Below, in pieces: positions 33,271 through 44,130 of a stretch of DNA of 64,000 nucleotides (position 1 is the first letter of the stretch; each line of letters begins with the position of its first letter). Source of the stretch: Chiua virens. Its lineage: Eukaryota; Basidiomycota; Agaricomycetes; Boletales; Boletaceae. The stretch is from positions 1,550,001 through 1,614,000 of the forward strand of contig JAHNUO010000003.1 of the NCBI GenBank assembly GCA_019787685.1, read 5' to 3'. The position numbers and the translations under genes are program-made. The notes beneath the pieces are model-generated. The model did not search any database. It worked only from the letters and a program-made list of their open reading frames with translations, and had not been told where the DNA came from.

Positions 33271-33572
33271 CCTGGTAGGCCGGGTATGATGTGGACGCAT
33301 TGGAAGTTGCTAGATTCGGTGCAAGTAGCTGTTTATCCACAATCATATTGATTGCCCTCCTTGAGTTTAAATCCACGTTTGAACTTGAAAGTCGATGTGC
33401 GTCGCTCCGTAAGTGATCGTGACTCGGACAGCCCGCCATGGCTCGGTTGCGGCTTTTACGTGAACAACGTTGAAACTTAGTTATACGATGTTAGTAGTCC
33501 CCTGTCTTTCGAACATCATTCACTCACCAAATTAGCCACTCGGTTTTTTGTCTGACTCGCAAGCCCTTCAGC
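33271..33572. other. Intergenic region
   Basis: About 300 nt between ATG27 and the next plus-strand gene. No supported gene, and no clear promoter element beyond short A/T stretches near 33475-33500. Confidence 0.4.
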
Positions 33573-35297
33573 ATGGTCTACCAAAAGTGGTGGTACGTGG
33601 TCATAGTTGGCACGCAACCTGGGGTATATTCGAGCTGGTGCGTATCTCGTCTCCCTCGATGGTTCGACATGTCTACACAAGGGTTTGAGTTGACTCACGT
33701 TCAACCCGTTGTACATCGCCAGGATTGAAGCCGGGCCCAAGACCAAGAACATCCCTGGGGGCGCAATTTTTCAGAAATTTGCCACAGAAGCTGAAGCTAT
33801 TCGTGTGTTCGAAGCCGCCAAGGCAAGAGGCGACGTCACGACACACTCAGACGTCGCAGAGAATGACAAATCCATTGTTGTAAAGTCGGAGAATGCACCC
33901 CTTTCGCCCCTTGGGGAGGTCTCGTTGCTGAGCGCGCCTTTGTCTTTGAACCGGACTGTCGAATCGACCGGCTTGCAAACGCCCCTCCCGTCCCCTACCC
34001 GTTCTCGCGTCGGCATGCTCCGGCGAACATTGAGGGACCGGACAGATTCATGCTCCACGTCTTCCTCTCCTCCAACAAACGTGACGACAGCATATCTACC
34101 ATTGTATGTAGATGACGATACGCCTCCCACCAGTCCGGTGGAGTCCTCTCGCCACTTTACATTCACGTCCAGTTCATCAAGAGCCTACCCGGACGTTTCT
34201 GGTGGGGAAGAGCGTACTGAAGGAATGCGAGTCCCACTCGAAGTTTCGGATTGGAGCTCGCTTGCTTCCCCGAGCTTGTCCGCGCACTCGCGTCCCGGTG
34301 CTGAGGAACACACTTCGAAGTCTCCGGGGTGTATGCCTCTGCACCCGGAACCATCATTCAGGGGTGTAGGCGTACCGTATCAGAGCCTTTCCGATCTTGC
34401 TGATATGCAACGTGCTGATCCTCGTATTTGGCTTCCGATATCGCGCGTCTTCGATCCAGACAAGGTCAAACCCCGACCTTTGACGCGACCACCGAGTCCT
34501 ATCAAAGGAAGCGCGTCGCCCGCTTCCAGCTATCAAACTGCCCGCAGCCACCCGCCATCTGAATACCAGATGTCACCAATGAATACCCCATTCGTTAGAG
34601 CTGACCGCGGAAGGCATTCAAGACTTACTCCAAGCTTGTCTCTGCCTGTCTTGCCAGACCGACACCTTGTGGATGCTGATGAGCATTCGAATTGTGGGTC
34701 TCCTCGGACCCAGTTGCTAGAAAGTCGCCACACGGGCAAGGCAAAGGCGAAAGGAATCGATTGTTCCGCCGATGACAAACATCTTGTCGAGGGACACTGC
34801 CCCAGCCCAAGAAATGATGCTAGGTCACACGTCCAGTTGGTACCTCGTAACGGCAGCGGCGAAAAAAGCGTCATCACGGTTCATTGCCCTCCGAACTGCC
34901 CTCACGAGACTTGCTATACCCGCCCGCCAGCATCGTCGGCTCTGGCGCAGCAGCCTTCCAGATCCACTGGTCCTCGATATGTTGACGCCTGTGTTTCTCC
35001 AATCATCACGATACCCTGCCGTCTACAGGAAAGCCCGACCAAGATTCAGTCGAAAAGGCCCGATTTAGACAAGGATCGCCCACATGCATTCGCGGGGTTT
35101 ACACACGTGTCGCACAACTTCAAGGGTATAGCTCCGGAAAGCGATGTCCGTTCGCCTGTCGTCAGGGGCACCATGGTTCCGATGAGTGTTGTAGAGTGCG
35201 TATCTTGTTTTGCTCTCGTTCTTTTTCCCGCTGGTCGTGACGCGAGTCATGTCCATTGGTTCAGGGTTGGAAGGATGCGCTGGCAAAGAACATCTAG
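33573..35297 (+). CDS. RNase H1 N-terminal (viroplasmin-like) domain protein with long disordered tail
   Basis: Start MVYQKWWYVVIVGTQPGVYSSW. An intron (GTGCGT...CGCCAG, ending at 33720) splits the Trp codon. The next exon continues IEAGPKTKNIPGGAIFQKFATEAEAIRVFEAAKARGD. Together this is the small RNA:DNA hybrid-binding fold found at the N-terminus of eukaryotic RNase H1 and in caulimovirus viroplasmin. No RNase H catalytic domain follows. About 450 residues rich in Ser, Pro and Thr come next, with TPPTSPVESSRHF, DPRIWLPISRVFDPDKVKPRPL and CPPNCPHETCYTRPP. A last intron at about 35197-35264 gives EGWKDALAKNI and the TAG at 35295-35297. Agaric genomes carry several such proteins fused to unrelated tails; a role in hybrid binding is inferred only. 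Confidence 0.75.
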
Positions 35298-35820
35298 AGT
35301 TCGACGGCTGGCGTGTGTCACGCGATTAATGGCACTTTCTGATCTTACTTGTTTCTCGGTCGCACTGACGGTGACTGTCCTCACTCATGCATTTTGGACG
35401 CTCCAGAACACCGTTTGGGCGGCCATCTCCTCCAGTGCAGATTTATGACGTGTAATCTGATAGATGGAGTATTGGAAGCTTGGGACACGTGGAGTCTTGC
35501 TAGGTCATACCATAGTTGGATTGTTGAATAGGTGGCTCGAGTGTTTTGACTGGTCTTGTGTACGTTTCGATTGTGCATATGACAATGATACCCGGCTTCG
35601 CATGTCAGTTTACGATGATGTGATCAAGGGAACACAACCGCATATTTCAATATGAACTGATGAGAGGGCAGAAGTAAGGACTGCCATTATACACTGCGAG
35701 TAGCCAGCACCACTTTGATCCTTGCATTGAACGTGTAAACACCAATAGACTCGGACCGGGGAAGGACGGACTATGAGAAGACCCGAGTCCTTCGATACAC
35801 GCTGTAAGGTGCGATGGTCT
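35298..35820. other. Intergenic region between convergent genes
   Basis: About 520 nt between two 3' ends. Short frames on both strands show no domain and no splice support. Likely 3' UTRs. Confidence 0.4.
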
Positions 35821-37027
35821 TTAGCCTCCTCTCCTTGCAACACCCCGCGGTAAACCCGAAGTCCTGCCTGCAGAAGAACCTGGCCGGGTCCCACCTCCAG
35901 AACCACTCACACTGACGGTCCCGCTCGCCGACCGTGTACGAGGAACGCCTGACGATGTCGACGCTGACGCTATCTGGTCAAACCCAAACGCACTTTGGAC
36001 ACGATATCACTGCGTACCAGTCCTCGACAATCCCCTCGCGCCACGCGACGCCATCGCAGTCGCAGTGGCTCGCGTCCCCCTGACGCCCCTGACGCCACTA
36101 CTGATAACGCTCGTCCGGCCTTTTGCAGGGGGGACCTTGGTTGCAACGGCCGCCGCCGCTTCTTTTTTGGCGCGCTCTTCTGCCCCTCGCTGCGCCGCTT
36201 CCTCTGCTTCACGGCGTGCGCGTTCCTCAGCCTCTCTCAGTGCTGCTTCTTCCCTTTCTCGCTCGAGTCGGGCGCGTTCAAGTGCTTCCTCTTGCTCCTT
36301 GATAAGCAATTCCTCGTCCTGAGGGATCAACGGTCACGGTGGTCAGTGCTGGGTGTCCGTACAATCCCGGGGGGATCGCGGGGTATACTCACCGCATCCG
36401 CACCTTCCCATCGTTCATCGAAAATCAAGCGCGTCACAGTCTCAGATTTTGCAAGCAGATTGGTATACTTGTCCAAGAGTGCATCCGTTTGCGCGAGTTG
36501 TTCGGCCACTTGCTGGAAATAAATTACAATAGGCATGTGCGGGTTGTCAAGGATAAGGGGCATACCTCAGTCGCACCCTTGGTTGCCTGCAGGGCATCAT
36601 TGAGCACCGCAAATGAGGCATTGAGCTTCTTGAGGACGAACAAATCCCTTTGCAACTTTTCTTCGCGAGCCCTTTCAACACTGGCACGCACCATCACGGT
36701 GTTGTTGGCATCATCGTGTTCGGTGAGAATGGAATCCCCTCCGTCTTCGGACTCCTCGTCCTCCAAGATAGCGCTTTGGTCGGCAGAAAAACGCAGTGGT
36801 GCGGGGGGCGGTGCGAGGAGGCTAAAGCGGGGACCATCGCGATTGGAAAGTTTGTCCGATAATGAAAGTTCTGAGATGGATAGATCTGCACCACCGGGGC
36901 CAGTAAAGATGTGCGACGACGCGTCAAATGAATCAGGGGATGGCAAGGACTGGGAAAGCAGATGCGAGTCTTCCTCAGAGCCAAGCGGGATTGACGACGA
37001 TGGGGTCGACGGCGACCAGGATGGCAT
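35821..37027 (-). CDS. DUO1: DASH/Dam1 complex subunit Duo1
   Basis: Kinetochore protein of the ring-forming DASH complex that couples chromosomes to spindle microtubules. Start MPSWSPSTPSSSIPLG at 37027. The conserved core is RDLFVLKKLNASFAVLNDALQ then TEQVAEQLAQTDALLDKYTN and LLAKSETVTRLIFDERWEG, split by introns near 36515-36565 and 36325-36390. A strongly charged helix (KEQEEALERARLEREREEAAL) and a basic Arg/Gly tail (VRGVRGTRATATAMASRG) follow. The frame has a TGA at 36007-36009, but the same frame then reads on as a Ser/Gly/Arg-rich tail ending GLPRGVARRGG at 35821. An intron removing the TGA is possible but weak, so the end is either 36007 or 35821. Confidence 0.85.
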
Positions 37028-37184
37028 TGTCTGGCAACTTGACGCGCGTCCGATCCAACGATACAGACAATCTATTATAGGTGACAATCGATATCCCTGG
37101 TGTAATATGTACGAATCAACGTATTATACATACTTATTGCTAGCGCGATGCCTTGAACAGTCGTGCGACACAGTTGCTACTTCA

Positions 37185-37968
37185 CTAGCACTCCTTGTTG
37201 GCACTTCCATTAGCGCCAACCTTAGCTGTTCGGGCCAACCCAGCCGCTCCCAAAAGCCCTGCATAATTGATGGTCCCACCCTTGAGACCCGAGTTTAACC
37301 CGACACTCCTGAAAACACACGCGCCCAAGTTCGATATAAGGCAGCCAACCCTCAGAGACATTGCCACAAGGGGCACGAGAGGGGACGCAAAGAACCCCAT
37401 TAGATCCTATAGGTCATACCATTGTCATCATGCCAAATCGTCGACGCAAGATATACAACTTACGGTAGGATGCATGAAGTCTTCTTCGAGTTCTATCTTG
37501 TGGTATCCATTCGTTTTCCGCAACTTGAGCCGGATGACCATTCTTCCAAAAGCGAAAAATACCGAGTCAACGGCTGAAAGCTGGATAGCCATACCGACTC
37601 ACCTGCTAGCCATACTTGGAAGAGGATTAAACCACTCGTGGAACCTTTCCCTGATCTCAACGACGGCAACGTTCAAATCAGCATCGTACACTGCGTATGA
37701 AGCGAGTGTCAGCTTACGGGCACGACTATCAATTAGTGGTCCGTTACTCACTGACGTTGTCAACTTGGATGGACAACTTCGGGCTAGCAACCCTGACCCA
37801 CTGAAAGAGACCGAGAATCTCATCTCGAGAGTTGGCATTGGCCAGCGGGTGGAGAAACTTGGCGTCGGGGAGGAAATAGTGTTTGATAGTATTTTCCAGC
37901 TCGTTCGCATCGCGTGTCGTCATGAGCGTGTGGACGACCTTGGGGATATCTTTCTTTGGGTCTTGCAT
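37185..37968 (-). CDS. SigF-like NTF2-fold protein with C-terminal membrane segment
   Basis: The true ATG is at 37968 (MQDPKKDIPKVVHTLMTTRD). NTF2-like fold features are ENTIKHYFLPDAKFLHPLA, EILGLFQWVRVASPKLSIQV, VAVVEIRERFHEWFNPLPS and MVIRLKLRKTNGYHKIELEEDF. Three introns lie near 37730-37755, 37545-37603 and 37405-37470. The last exon is hydrophobic (MGFFASPLVPLVAMSLRVGCL) and ends ANGSANKEC at 37185. Fungal proteins with this layout are annotated as SigF-like NTF2 domain proteins; despite the name they are not sigma factors, and their function is not known to me. Confidence 0.75.
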
Positions 37969-38175
37969 GTGTGGAGAACGAATCAAGAGTGGACGCAGAG
38001 ACGGGGTGAATGAGGAGAAGATGGGAGAGCGAGGGATTCGTTGACGAGGGGTTTTATAGCCTGGGGACGCTAGGTGAAGTGTATTCCTTTCTGAACGTCA
38101 TCTTCGGTGAGGGAGTGTTTTAGAATTTGCCCTGAGTGCCCGACCAACTAGTATTCCACTGGGCCATTGTGTTTA

Positions 38176-38880
38176 TCAAGAAAATGTTGGTTGGAATTGT
38201 GGGACCACGTCAGAGTTGATGTGGCATATTTTGTTGAGGGGACGCGGAGTTGCATCAGGTTCAGAACCGAGCTGCCACTCCACTTCGTCGTGCTCGCTTT
38301 TCTGGCTTCGAATGCCAGCAATTTGCGGGTCATTCATCGCACGGTTCTTGCGCACAAAGTCACCCCCGTTGCACCATTCGGCGCAATTTTTGCAGTCCAG
38401 GGATCATTCTTCACCGTCTTGATGACCACCCACCGTTGACGACGTTCTTGCCCACTACGCCGGCTCTTGTGCACAGCAGAAAAGATCCACAGTACCAGCA
38501 ATCGAAGATGGAATCGGCTTGCAAATTTTGTCAAGGCAACCGTACGGTGAAAAATTCGATGCTCGAGCTCGTCACAAGCCATACACACGTCTTGTTTGTC
38601 TCGACACTTACTGGACCACGCTCGCGCCGGTTGCGGCTTCACAAGCGCTTTGTTCGCCACCCAAGTGCGGATGTGGGGGTCATAGCAATATAGCCATGGG
38701 CCTCTTGCGGGCTAAGCCAAGTCAGACAGGTCTAGTGAGTGTCTTGATTCACTCCAATACATTCATATGTAGGGGGGACATCTGTTGGCTCGTTGACAGA
38801 CTCTTCGTTGTCAGCCACGCGGCTCTAGGGTGTCGAATTTTGCTAAATGCTTGAAGCGGCCGGGGTAACTTGTGTAGCTT
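38176..38880 (-). pseudogene. Possible decayed or frame-broken Cys-rich small gene
   Basis: Coding-like segments appear on the minus strand in register with splice sites but do not join into one clean frame. From 5' to 3': SRVADNEESVNEPTDVPPTYE after an acceptor at about 38826; YCYDPHIRTWVANKALVKP after a CTTAG acceptor at about 38715; CRDKQDVCMACDELEHRIFH; then DCKNCAEWCNGGDFVRKN (38340-38395), continuing RAMNDPQIAGIRSQKSEHDE to a TGA at 38176-38178. CxxC and WC patterns suggest zinc binding. The step from KTVKNDPW to DCKNC needs a one-base change near 38397-38403. It could be a live gene with sequencing indels, or a relic. I do not recognise the family. Confidence 0.35.
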
Positions 38881-39763
38881 CGCAATCATACAACCTCACA
38901 CAAAGGTCTTGTTGTTTTTTGAAGAGCTTGACGAGCACACGGTTGAGTTGCACAGTTTGGATTATCGTGGTCTTGAATAACTTGCCTGTTCGTTTCTAGT
39001 GTGACGTGACAACATCCCCTATCTGTGACAATGTCACATCTCAGCTTCCCACCGCGGTGACTCGTCGCCCCAACTGGTACATGCTACCTGGCTCAGAGTG
39101 ATCAGTATTTATACAGGTGGATAAGGCGTACCGTTTTGGTTCTTGCAAATTTTGTCCCCGTTTTGCCCGGGTGTTCTCGATTACTGCGGATGTGCATATG
39201 TCCGTGATCTGGTCGCAGTGTTTCAATTCCTCGGGCCAGCCAAGCGCGAGCAATATGGGATGCTGGACTGTACATTCACCTTGACCGACTCGATTTCTAG
39301 AGGTTCGGTCGACGTTTCTGGGCGTTCTCGACTATTGCGGATGTGCACATGTTCGTGCCCTGGCCGGGCGTGTTCCTTCCCTGGGTCAGCCAAGCGCGAT
39401 GCCGAGACCCCTGGTCGGTTCAAGTTGCTGCATGTGCATATTCGCCTTGATTTGTGAACCTCGTCAGAGGTTTTTGTCCGGCAGGTCTGCCAAAACACGC
39501 CTTGCTTGTCGATTCTGTTCCGCGGAAGCAAAATGGCATAGGACAAATGAAGCAGTCGTCGTCACAAGCCGAGTTCCGCAAGGTTATGCGCGTTTGGTGC
39601 GGTCTTGCCGTCACACCACCCTGGCGGGACACGGCGTCTGAATTCAACTGCAAATGGGGCTTTTACTTTTTTTTTCTACCTCCCCTCGTCCTTGTTCCTG
39701 CTTCCATCTCTTGAGGCTGGTCGAGCGTATATCCATTTTTCTTCCAACTCTCTTAACATTAAC
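38881..39763. other. Gene-poor stretch with a diverged direct repeat
   Basis: No frame here is supported as a gene. It contains the direct repeat at 39173-39399 and a T-rich tract at 39660-39690 (CTTTTACTTTTTTTTTC) followed by pyrimidine-rich sequence. The latter probably belongs to the promoter of the small gene starting at 39764. Confidence 0.5.
39173..39399. repeat. Diverged direct repeat, 2 x ~77 nt, period ~150 nt
   Basis: Unit 1 (39173-39249) and unit 2 (39324-39399) share GTTCTCGA, TTGCGGATGTGCA/C-AT, a central CTGG-CG block and an identical end CAGCCAAGCGCGA. The flanks after each unit also resemble each other (ATTCACCTTGAC against ATTCGCCTTGAT). The repeat is old, with roughly a quarter of the positions changed. 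Neither unit has terminal inverted repeats or coding content. Confidence 0.7.
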
Positions 39764-40196
39764 ATGGACAGCGGACGACTACCGCCCTATCGTTCGTCGT
39801 ACCTCTTACGGTTTCATCCTTACCCGAGAGTGAAGCCGTCAACTGGTGAGAAAATGGTGAGCTTCCCTTCCCTCTTGCTGGGAAATCCTCAACGTAGATC
39901 TGCTTCGAATAGGCCCAAACGTGGAACGACGAGTTTGATGGCCCTCGAAACCACACGCCACAGCTGGTGAGCCCTATTTGCCATAGCTGTGGTCTCTGAG
40001 TAAACGATGATTCCAGGAAAATGACCTCACGTTGATCGTACATCACGCTGACGATCATGAAGCCCAGTTGCGGCACAGTCCGAACATCTCATCCCTTATT
40101 CTCGTAAGCGACTCGCCATATTTCCTATTGCCCAACTAAAAATTTCGAAAGGATCTTGCCCTCTTATTCGCAAGAAAGCTTTCTATACGTGACTAG
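39764..40196 (+). CDS. Small four-exon gene encoding a 92-residue protein of unknown function
   Basis: Four exons with clean GT-AG borders join in phase 0: 39764-39856 (MDSGRLPPYRSSYLLRF...), 39913-39966 (AQTWNDEFDGPRNHTPQL), 40017-40103 (ENDLTLIVHHADDHEAQLR...) and 40152-40196 (DLALLFARKLSIRD, then TAG). Introns are 56, 50 and 48 nt, normal here, and donors are GTGAGC, GTGAGC and GTAAGC. That three introns fall exactly in phase in a 93-codon frame makes chance unlikely. No signal peptide, membrane segment or domain is seen; the protein is rich in His, Arg and Leu. Most gene finders would miss it. Confidence 0.6.
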
Positions 40197-40384
40197 TTCC
40201 GTCTGCTGACGGGCATGGAAAGCCAATCATTCTGCTCGGAGGGCCCCTGTATTATATTTCAAGCTAAACACGAAGTACCCACTCAAGTATTCCATTTCGA
40301 TGTAATTTTTTAGCGTATTCCACACGTGATCCGTTGAAAGACTATTGGTTATCATAAGCGCCTGGAGTAAAAAATAGAGCTAGT

Positions 40385-42173
40385 CTATCTTAGAACCAAA
40401 ATTCGATGGTTATCCTTCCCAGCTCGTACAATGGCCACTTTGCTATCAATGAGAACCTCTCGGGTCAAAAGGAAGCGAGAGTCACGTTGTGCTTTGTTGT
40501 TGAGGTATAATCCACCTGCTTGGGCCAACTGACGCGCTGCCGCTGCAGAGTATTGATAGTCAATCAGTAAAGCATTAGAGATGAAGCTGTCACACTCACA
40601 TTTTGATGGCGCAAGTTGATGGTTTGCGACAAGGTGGGGTAACGAGGTATTGAACATCTCTTCCTCCGTGCAAAGTACGAATCGGGGATCACCAGAGAGT
40701 GCTCTGATGATCTGCTCGGCCTTGAGCGTGGTATAATCCGTGCCAAAGAGGACTTGGGTTGCTACTCGGGCCGCATCTAGACCGTCCTCTGACAGTAAAA
40801 ATATCAATCAATCATGTCGACGGTCGACGAGACATAACTGACTGCCGTGAACCATCAGCGTGACTTCCTCTGCTAGTCGTTTTTGCGCATTATGATGTTC
40901 CGGAGACACCTAGCAAGGATCAGACATTACCTGGCGGAAAGGACAAGGGGCAGACCGCATACCTGGTGATCGTGCACGATGGAAGATATCTCCTCCACCG
41001 GTAACAGCGTAAAAAATTTCAGATATTTCTCCACATCCAAGTCATTAGGTTCGCATGAAAAACTGCCGTCGTAGTTAAGATGCGGCGTCTACAAAGGCTG
41101 GCGGACAGACCTGATAGAAATCGAAATAACTGGTCAAATCAGGCTCCAACCAGACAGCGTTCCCAACACTCTTTCCAAACTTCTCACCACGCGATGTAGT
41201 TAGAAGAGGCGTGGTCAATGCAAAGCCCTTGTCTTTTGCGGTGTCTTCGCCAGACGAGGATCCATGCTCGACTTTGTTTATAAGCTCTACGCCAGACAAG
41301 ATGTTACCCCATTGGTCTGATCCACCGATTTGGATGGTACACCCATGGGTTCTGTACAGCTCGCAAAAGTCGTAACCTTGCAGGAGCTGATAGGTGAACT
41401 CGGTGAAGGAGATACCTTGTTGAGTACTCATTCGCGTTTTGACACTGGGAATGTCAAGTCAGAAGGTCAAAAGGTAATGATACCAGGTTGGAAACATACC
41501 TGTCTCTCGCGAGCATACTGTTGACTCGGAAATGTACGCCGGTCGTACGGAGAAAATCGAGCAAGTTGACATCCTCGAGCCATGTGAGGTTATTGAGGAC
41601 TTGCACGGTAGGCAGGGCGGGGGACTGAGTTGACAGTCTGTCTTTTGCGTACGTGGCTGCACTCGCGAAGAATTTCTGGATAGCTCGGGTGAGATTCAGT
41701 GTGTTCAACTCGATCTGTGCTTTTTCGGAGAGTTCTCGTTCAGTCATACGTCCTGAAGGATCCCCAACCAAGCCTGTCGCACCGCCTATCTGTGATCAAG
41801 AAGTCTCAAGAGCGGAACGTTGTACCATATCTTGACTACTCACAAGCGCGAACACCTTGTTACCGCACAACTGAAAATGTAAGAGACAAAGCAGCGGAAG
41901 CAGATGACCCGCATGGAGAGATTTCGCAGTAGGATCTATGCCGAGGTAGACAGAGCGAGGTTGTTCAAGATGCTCTTTGAGATCGTCCGGGCTGTTACAG
42001 GACACCGTTCAGAGTGAGTTGTAAAACGCCAAAGGTACGCACCGCGTGACATTGGCTATGAATTGCCTGGAACTGAGCTCTTGAACGAGATTTCTGCCAT
42101 TGTGAAAGCGCCTCTGGATAGCTTTGGTGTGGTCATGAACTGGACGAGTGCATCGATGGGCAAGCCGGAGCAT
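40385..42173 (-). CDS. MSY1: Mitochondrial tyrosyl-tRNA synthetase
   Basis: Class I synthetase that charges mitochondrial tRNA-Tyr. Start at 42173: [20 protein letters not shown], a basic presequence. Catalytic motifs: the HIGH equivalent HAGHLLPLL after [13 protein letters not shown], then [40 protein letters not shown] and the KMSKS equivalent [13 protein letters not shown] helical anticodon part follows ([20 protein letters not shown]). The C-terminus has an S4-like RNA-binding fold ([19 protein letters not shown]). It ends RILVLR at 40385. About seven introns. It shares a 109-nt promoter with the divergent queuine transferase gene. Confidence 0.93.
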
Positions 42174-42282
42174 CTCATAGGCTTTGTCCCGCTCAAGGAC
42201 AAGGCGAAAAAATGCGGGCCGGACGGGCCGTGGATCTAGTCGGAACTGATCGGTTCTGCCAAAGTTCAAGTTGATCGCAGTG
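42174..42282. promoter_or_regulatory. Shared head-to-head promoter, MSY1 / QTRT1
   Basis: 109 nt between two start codons. G/C-rich with no TATA (CGGGCCGGACGGGCCG near 42212-42228). A bidirectional promoter is inferred from spacing. Confidence 0.4.
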
Positions 42283-44097
42283 ATGCAGTTCGAGGTGATT
42301 GCACAATGTCATACGACCAAAGCACGGGTCTGTCGCATGAAGCTTTCCCGTGAGTGCATTCCATTTCTCTGCACGTAATCACTTCAGACAAACGCCGTTG
42401 CAAGATGGCGTCACGATGCTGCCAACCTTTATGCCAGTCGCAACACAAGCTGCCATCAAAGGATTGACAGCACAACAAGTCGAATCGCTCGGAATCACAC
42501 TCATCCTGAACAATACATATCATCTAAACCTGAGACCAGGGACTAAAGTGCTCGATGACGCGGGAGGAGCCCACGCATTCCAAGGATGGCATCGAAATAT
42601 GTTGACAGCGAGTGCTCCTGATCTCTCTATCTGACTCACCGCATGAAACCGAGTTTCCACCCAGGATAGCGGTGGTTTCCAACTTGTCTCCCTTGACAAG
42701 TTCACCAAGATTACGGAGGAGGGCGCATTGTTTTCGAGTCCTTTCACCGGGGAACCCACCATGTTGACTGTAGGTCCCCAACTGTATGCGCGCTATGTAC
42801 CACTGATGCATTCATTAGCCGGAAGAAAGCATTTCTATACAGCACTCCATTGGTGCAGATATTATCATGCAATTGGATGACGTCGGTGGGTCCCCATGGA
42901 GCACGGTGAAATGACCCGTTGAATCCCTAATCTTAATAAGTGTATAGTTGCCAGCCTTACTATCGGGCCACGAGTAGAGGAAGCAATGGAACGTTCCATC
43001 AGGTGGCTGGATAGATGCATTGAGCAACACGAGCGGTCAGGGCGGAAGGACAGACAAAATCTTTTTGCAATAGTTCAAGGGGGGTTGGACCCTGCTCTTC
43101 GTGACAAATGCCTAGACGCCATGGTTGAGAGGAAAGACCACGTTGCTGGCTATGCCATAGGTGGCCTGAGTGGAGGTGAAGAGAAAGGTACGTTCTACGA
43201 TTAATTGCGAAATGACCTCGCTTGGACTGTGTCTAGATGTATTCTGGAGAATGTAAGGATTATGCACATGATCGCCTAGGCAATGTTTCATCGTCTACAG
43301 CATCAAACAGTGTGCGGGAAAACTGCCACTTGATCGTGAGCCATCTCCCCCCTTGCACAACATGAAGTTTCATGTGCCTTTCAGGTCCACGGTATTCGAT
43401 GGGTGTTGGCTTTGCGGAAGGTTGGTGTCACAGTAGCTTTGAATACAGTCTCGGCTGATCCACATCTATACAGATCTTTTAGTTTGTGTAGCCCTAGGCA
43501 TTGACATGGTGTGTCATCAACCTCGCCGGAACCGGGTATATAATACCGATAGCCTTAGGCCGATTGTGTATTTCCGACCCGGACTGCTAGATTTGGTGTT
43601 GCCTTGACCTTCAAAGGACCGCTCAATCTTCGTGCGTATGTGGTACCATACCAGACAAAATACTGACCCTTGCCCAGGGCTGAAAAAGCATGCGAAGAGC
43701 ATGGAACGAATCGATGACAATTGTCCATGTCCGACGTGTTCGACTGGAACATCCCGTGCGATGCTACATCACATTGTCACGATTGAGACCGCAGGGGCGC
43801 ACGGTATCTGGGCTTCGTCTCTAATTACCGCTTCATCCTGATGTTCTACTTGCAGCACTGACGCAACATAACTTGGTGTTTCAGGCACAGGTGATGGGCG
43901 GGGCCCGAGATGCGATCATGGAAGGAAGGTTCCCCGAGTACCTTCGAACGTTCTTCAGGAATTATTTTGATGACCGGGGATACCCTGAGTGGTGTGTCAA
44001 TGCTCTAAGAAGTGTGGGTGTCGACCTACTTCAAGGGAAAGATATACCAGTGATATCGGGATCAGGTGCTAAATGGGAGTATTCAGACATGGCATAG
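42283..44097 (+). CDS. QTRT1: Queuine tRNA-ribosyltransferase catalytic subunit
   Basis: tRNA-guanine transglycosylase that swaps G34 for queuine in tRNA-Tyr, -His, -Asn and -Asp. Start [20 protein letters not shown]. Motifs: [47 protein letters not shown] (catalytic Asp), [53 protein letters not shown] and [12 protein letters not shown] (nucleophile Asp). The zinc site CPCPTC is followed by a His-containing segment ([20 protein letters not shown]). It ends at the TAG at 44095-44097. About nine short introns. Complete; budding yeast lacks this enzyme whereas fission yeast has it. The eukaryotic enzyme needs a QTRT2 partner, not in this window. Confidence 0.93.
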
Positions 44098-44130
44098 GCG
44101 AACAAAGTGAATGATCAAATGTTCATGGTC

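Noticed and set aside
33573..33840. A retrotransposon or viral origin for the viroplasmin-like domain
   Set aside because: No reverse transcriptase, integrase, LTR or target-site duplication is visible. The fold is also a normal part of eukaryotic RNase H1.
37185..37968. A bacterial sigma factor, from the name SigF-like
   Set aside because: The sequence is an NTF2-like fold with introns; the name reflects a domain label only.
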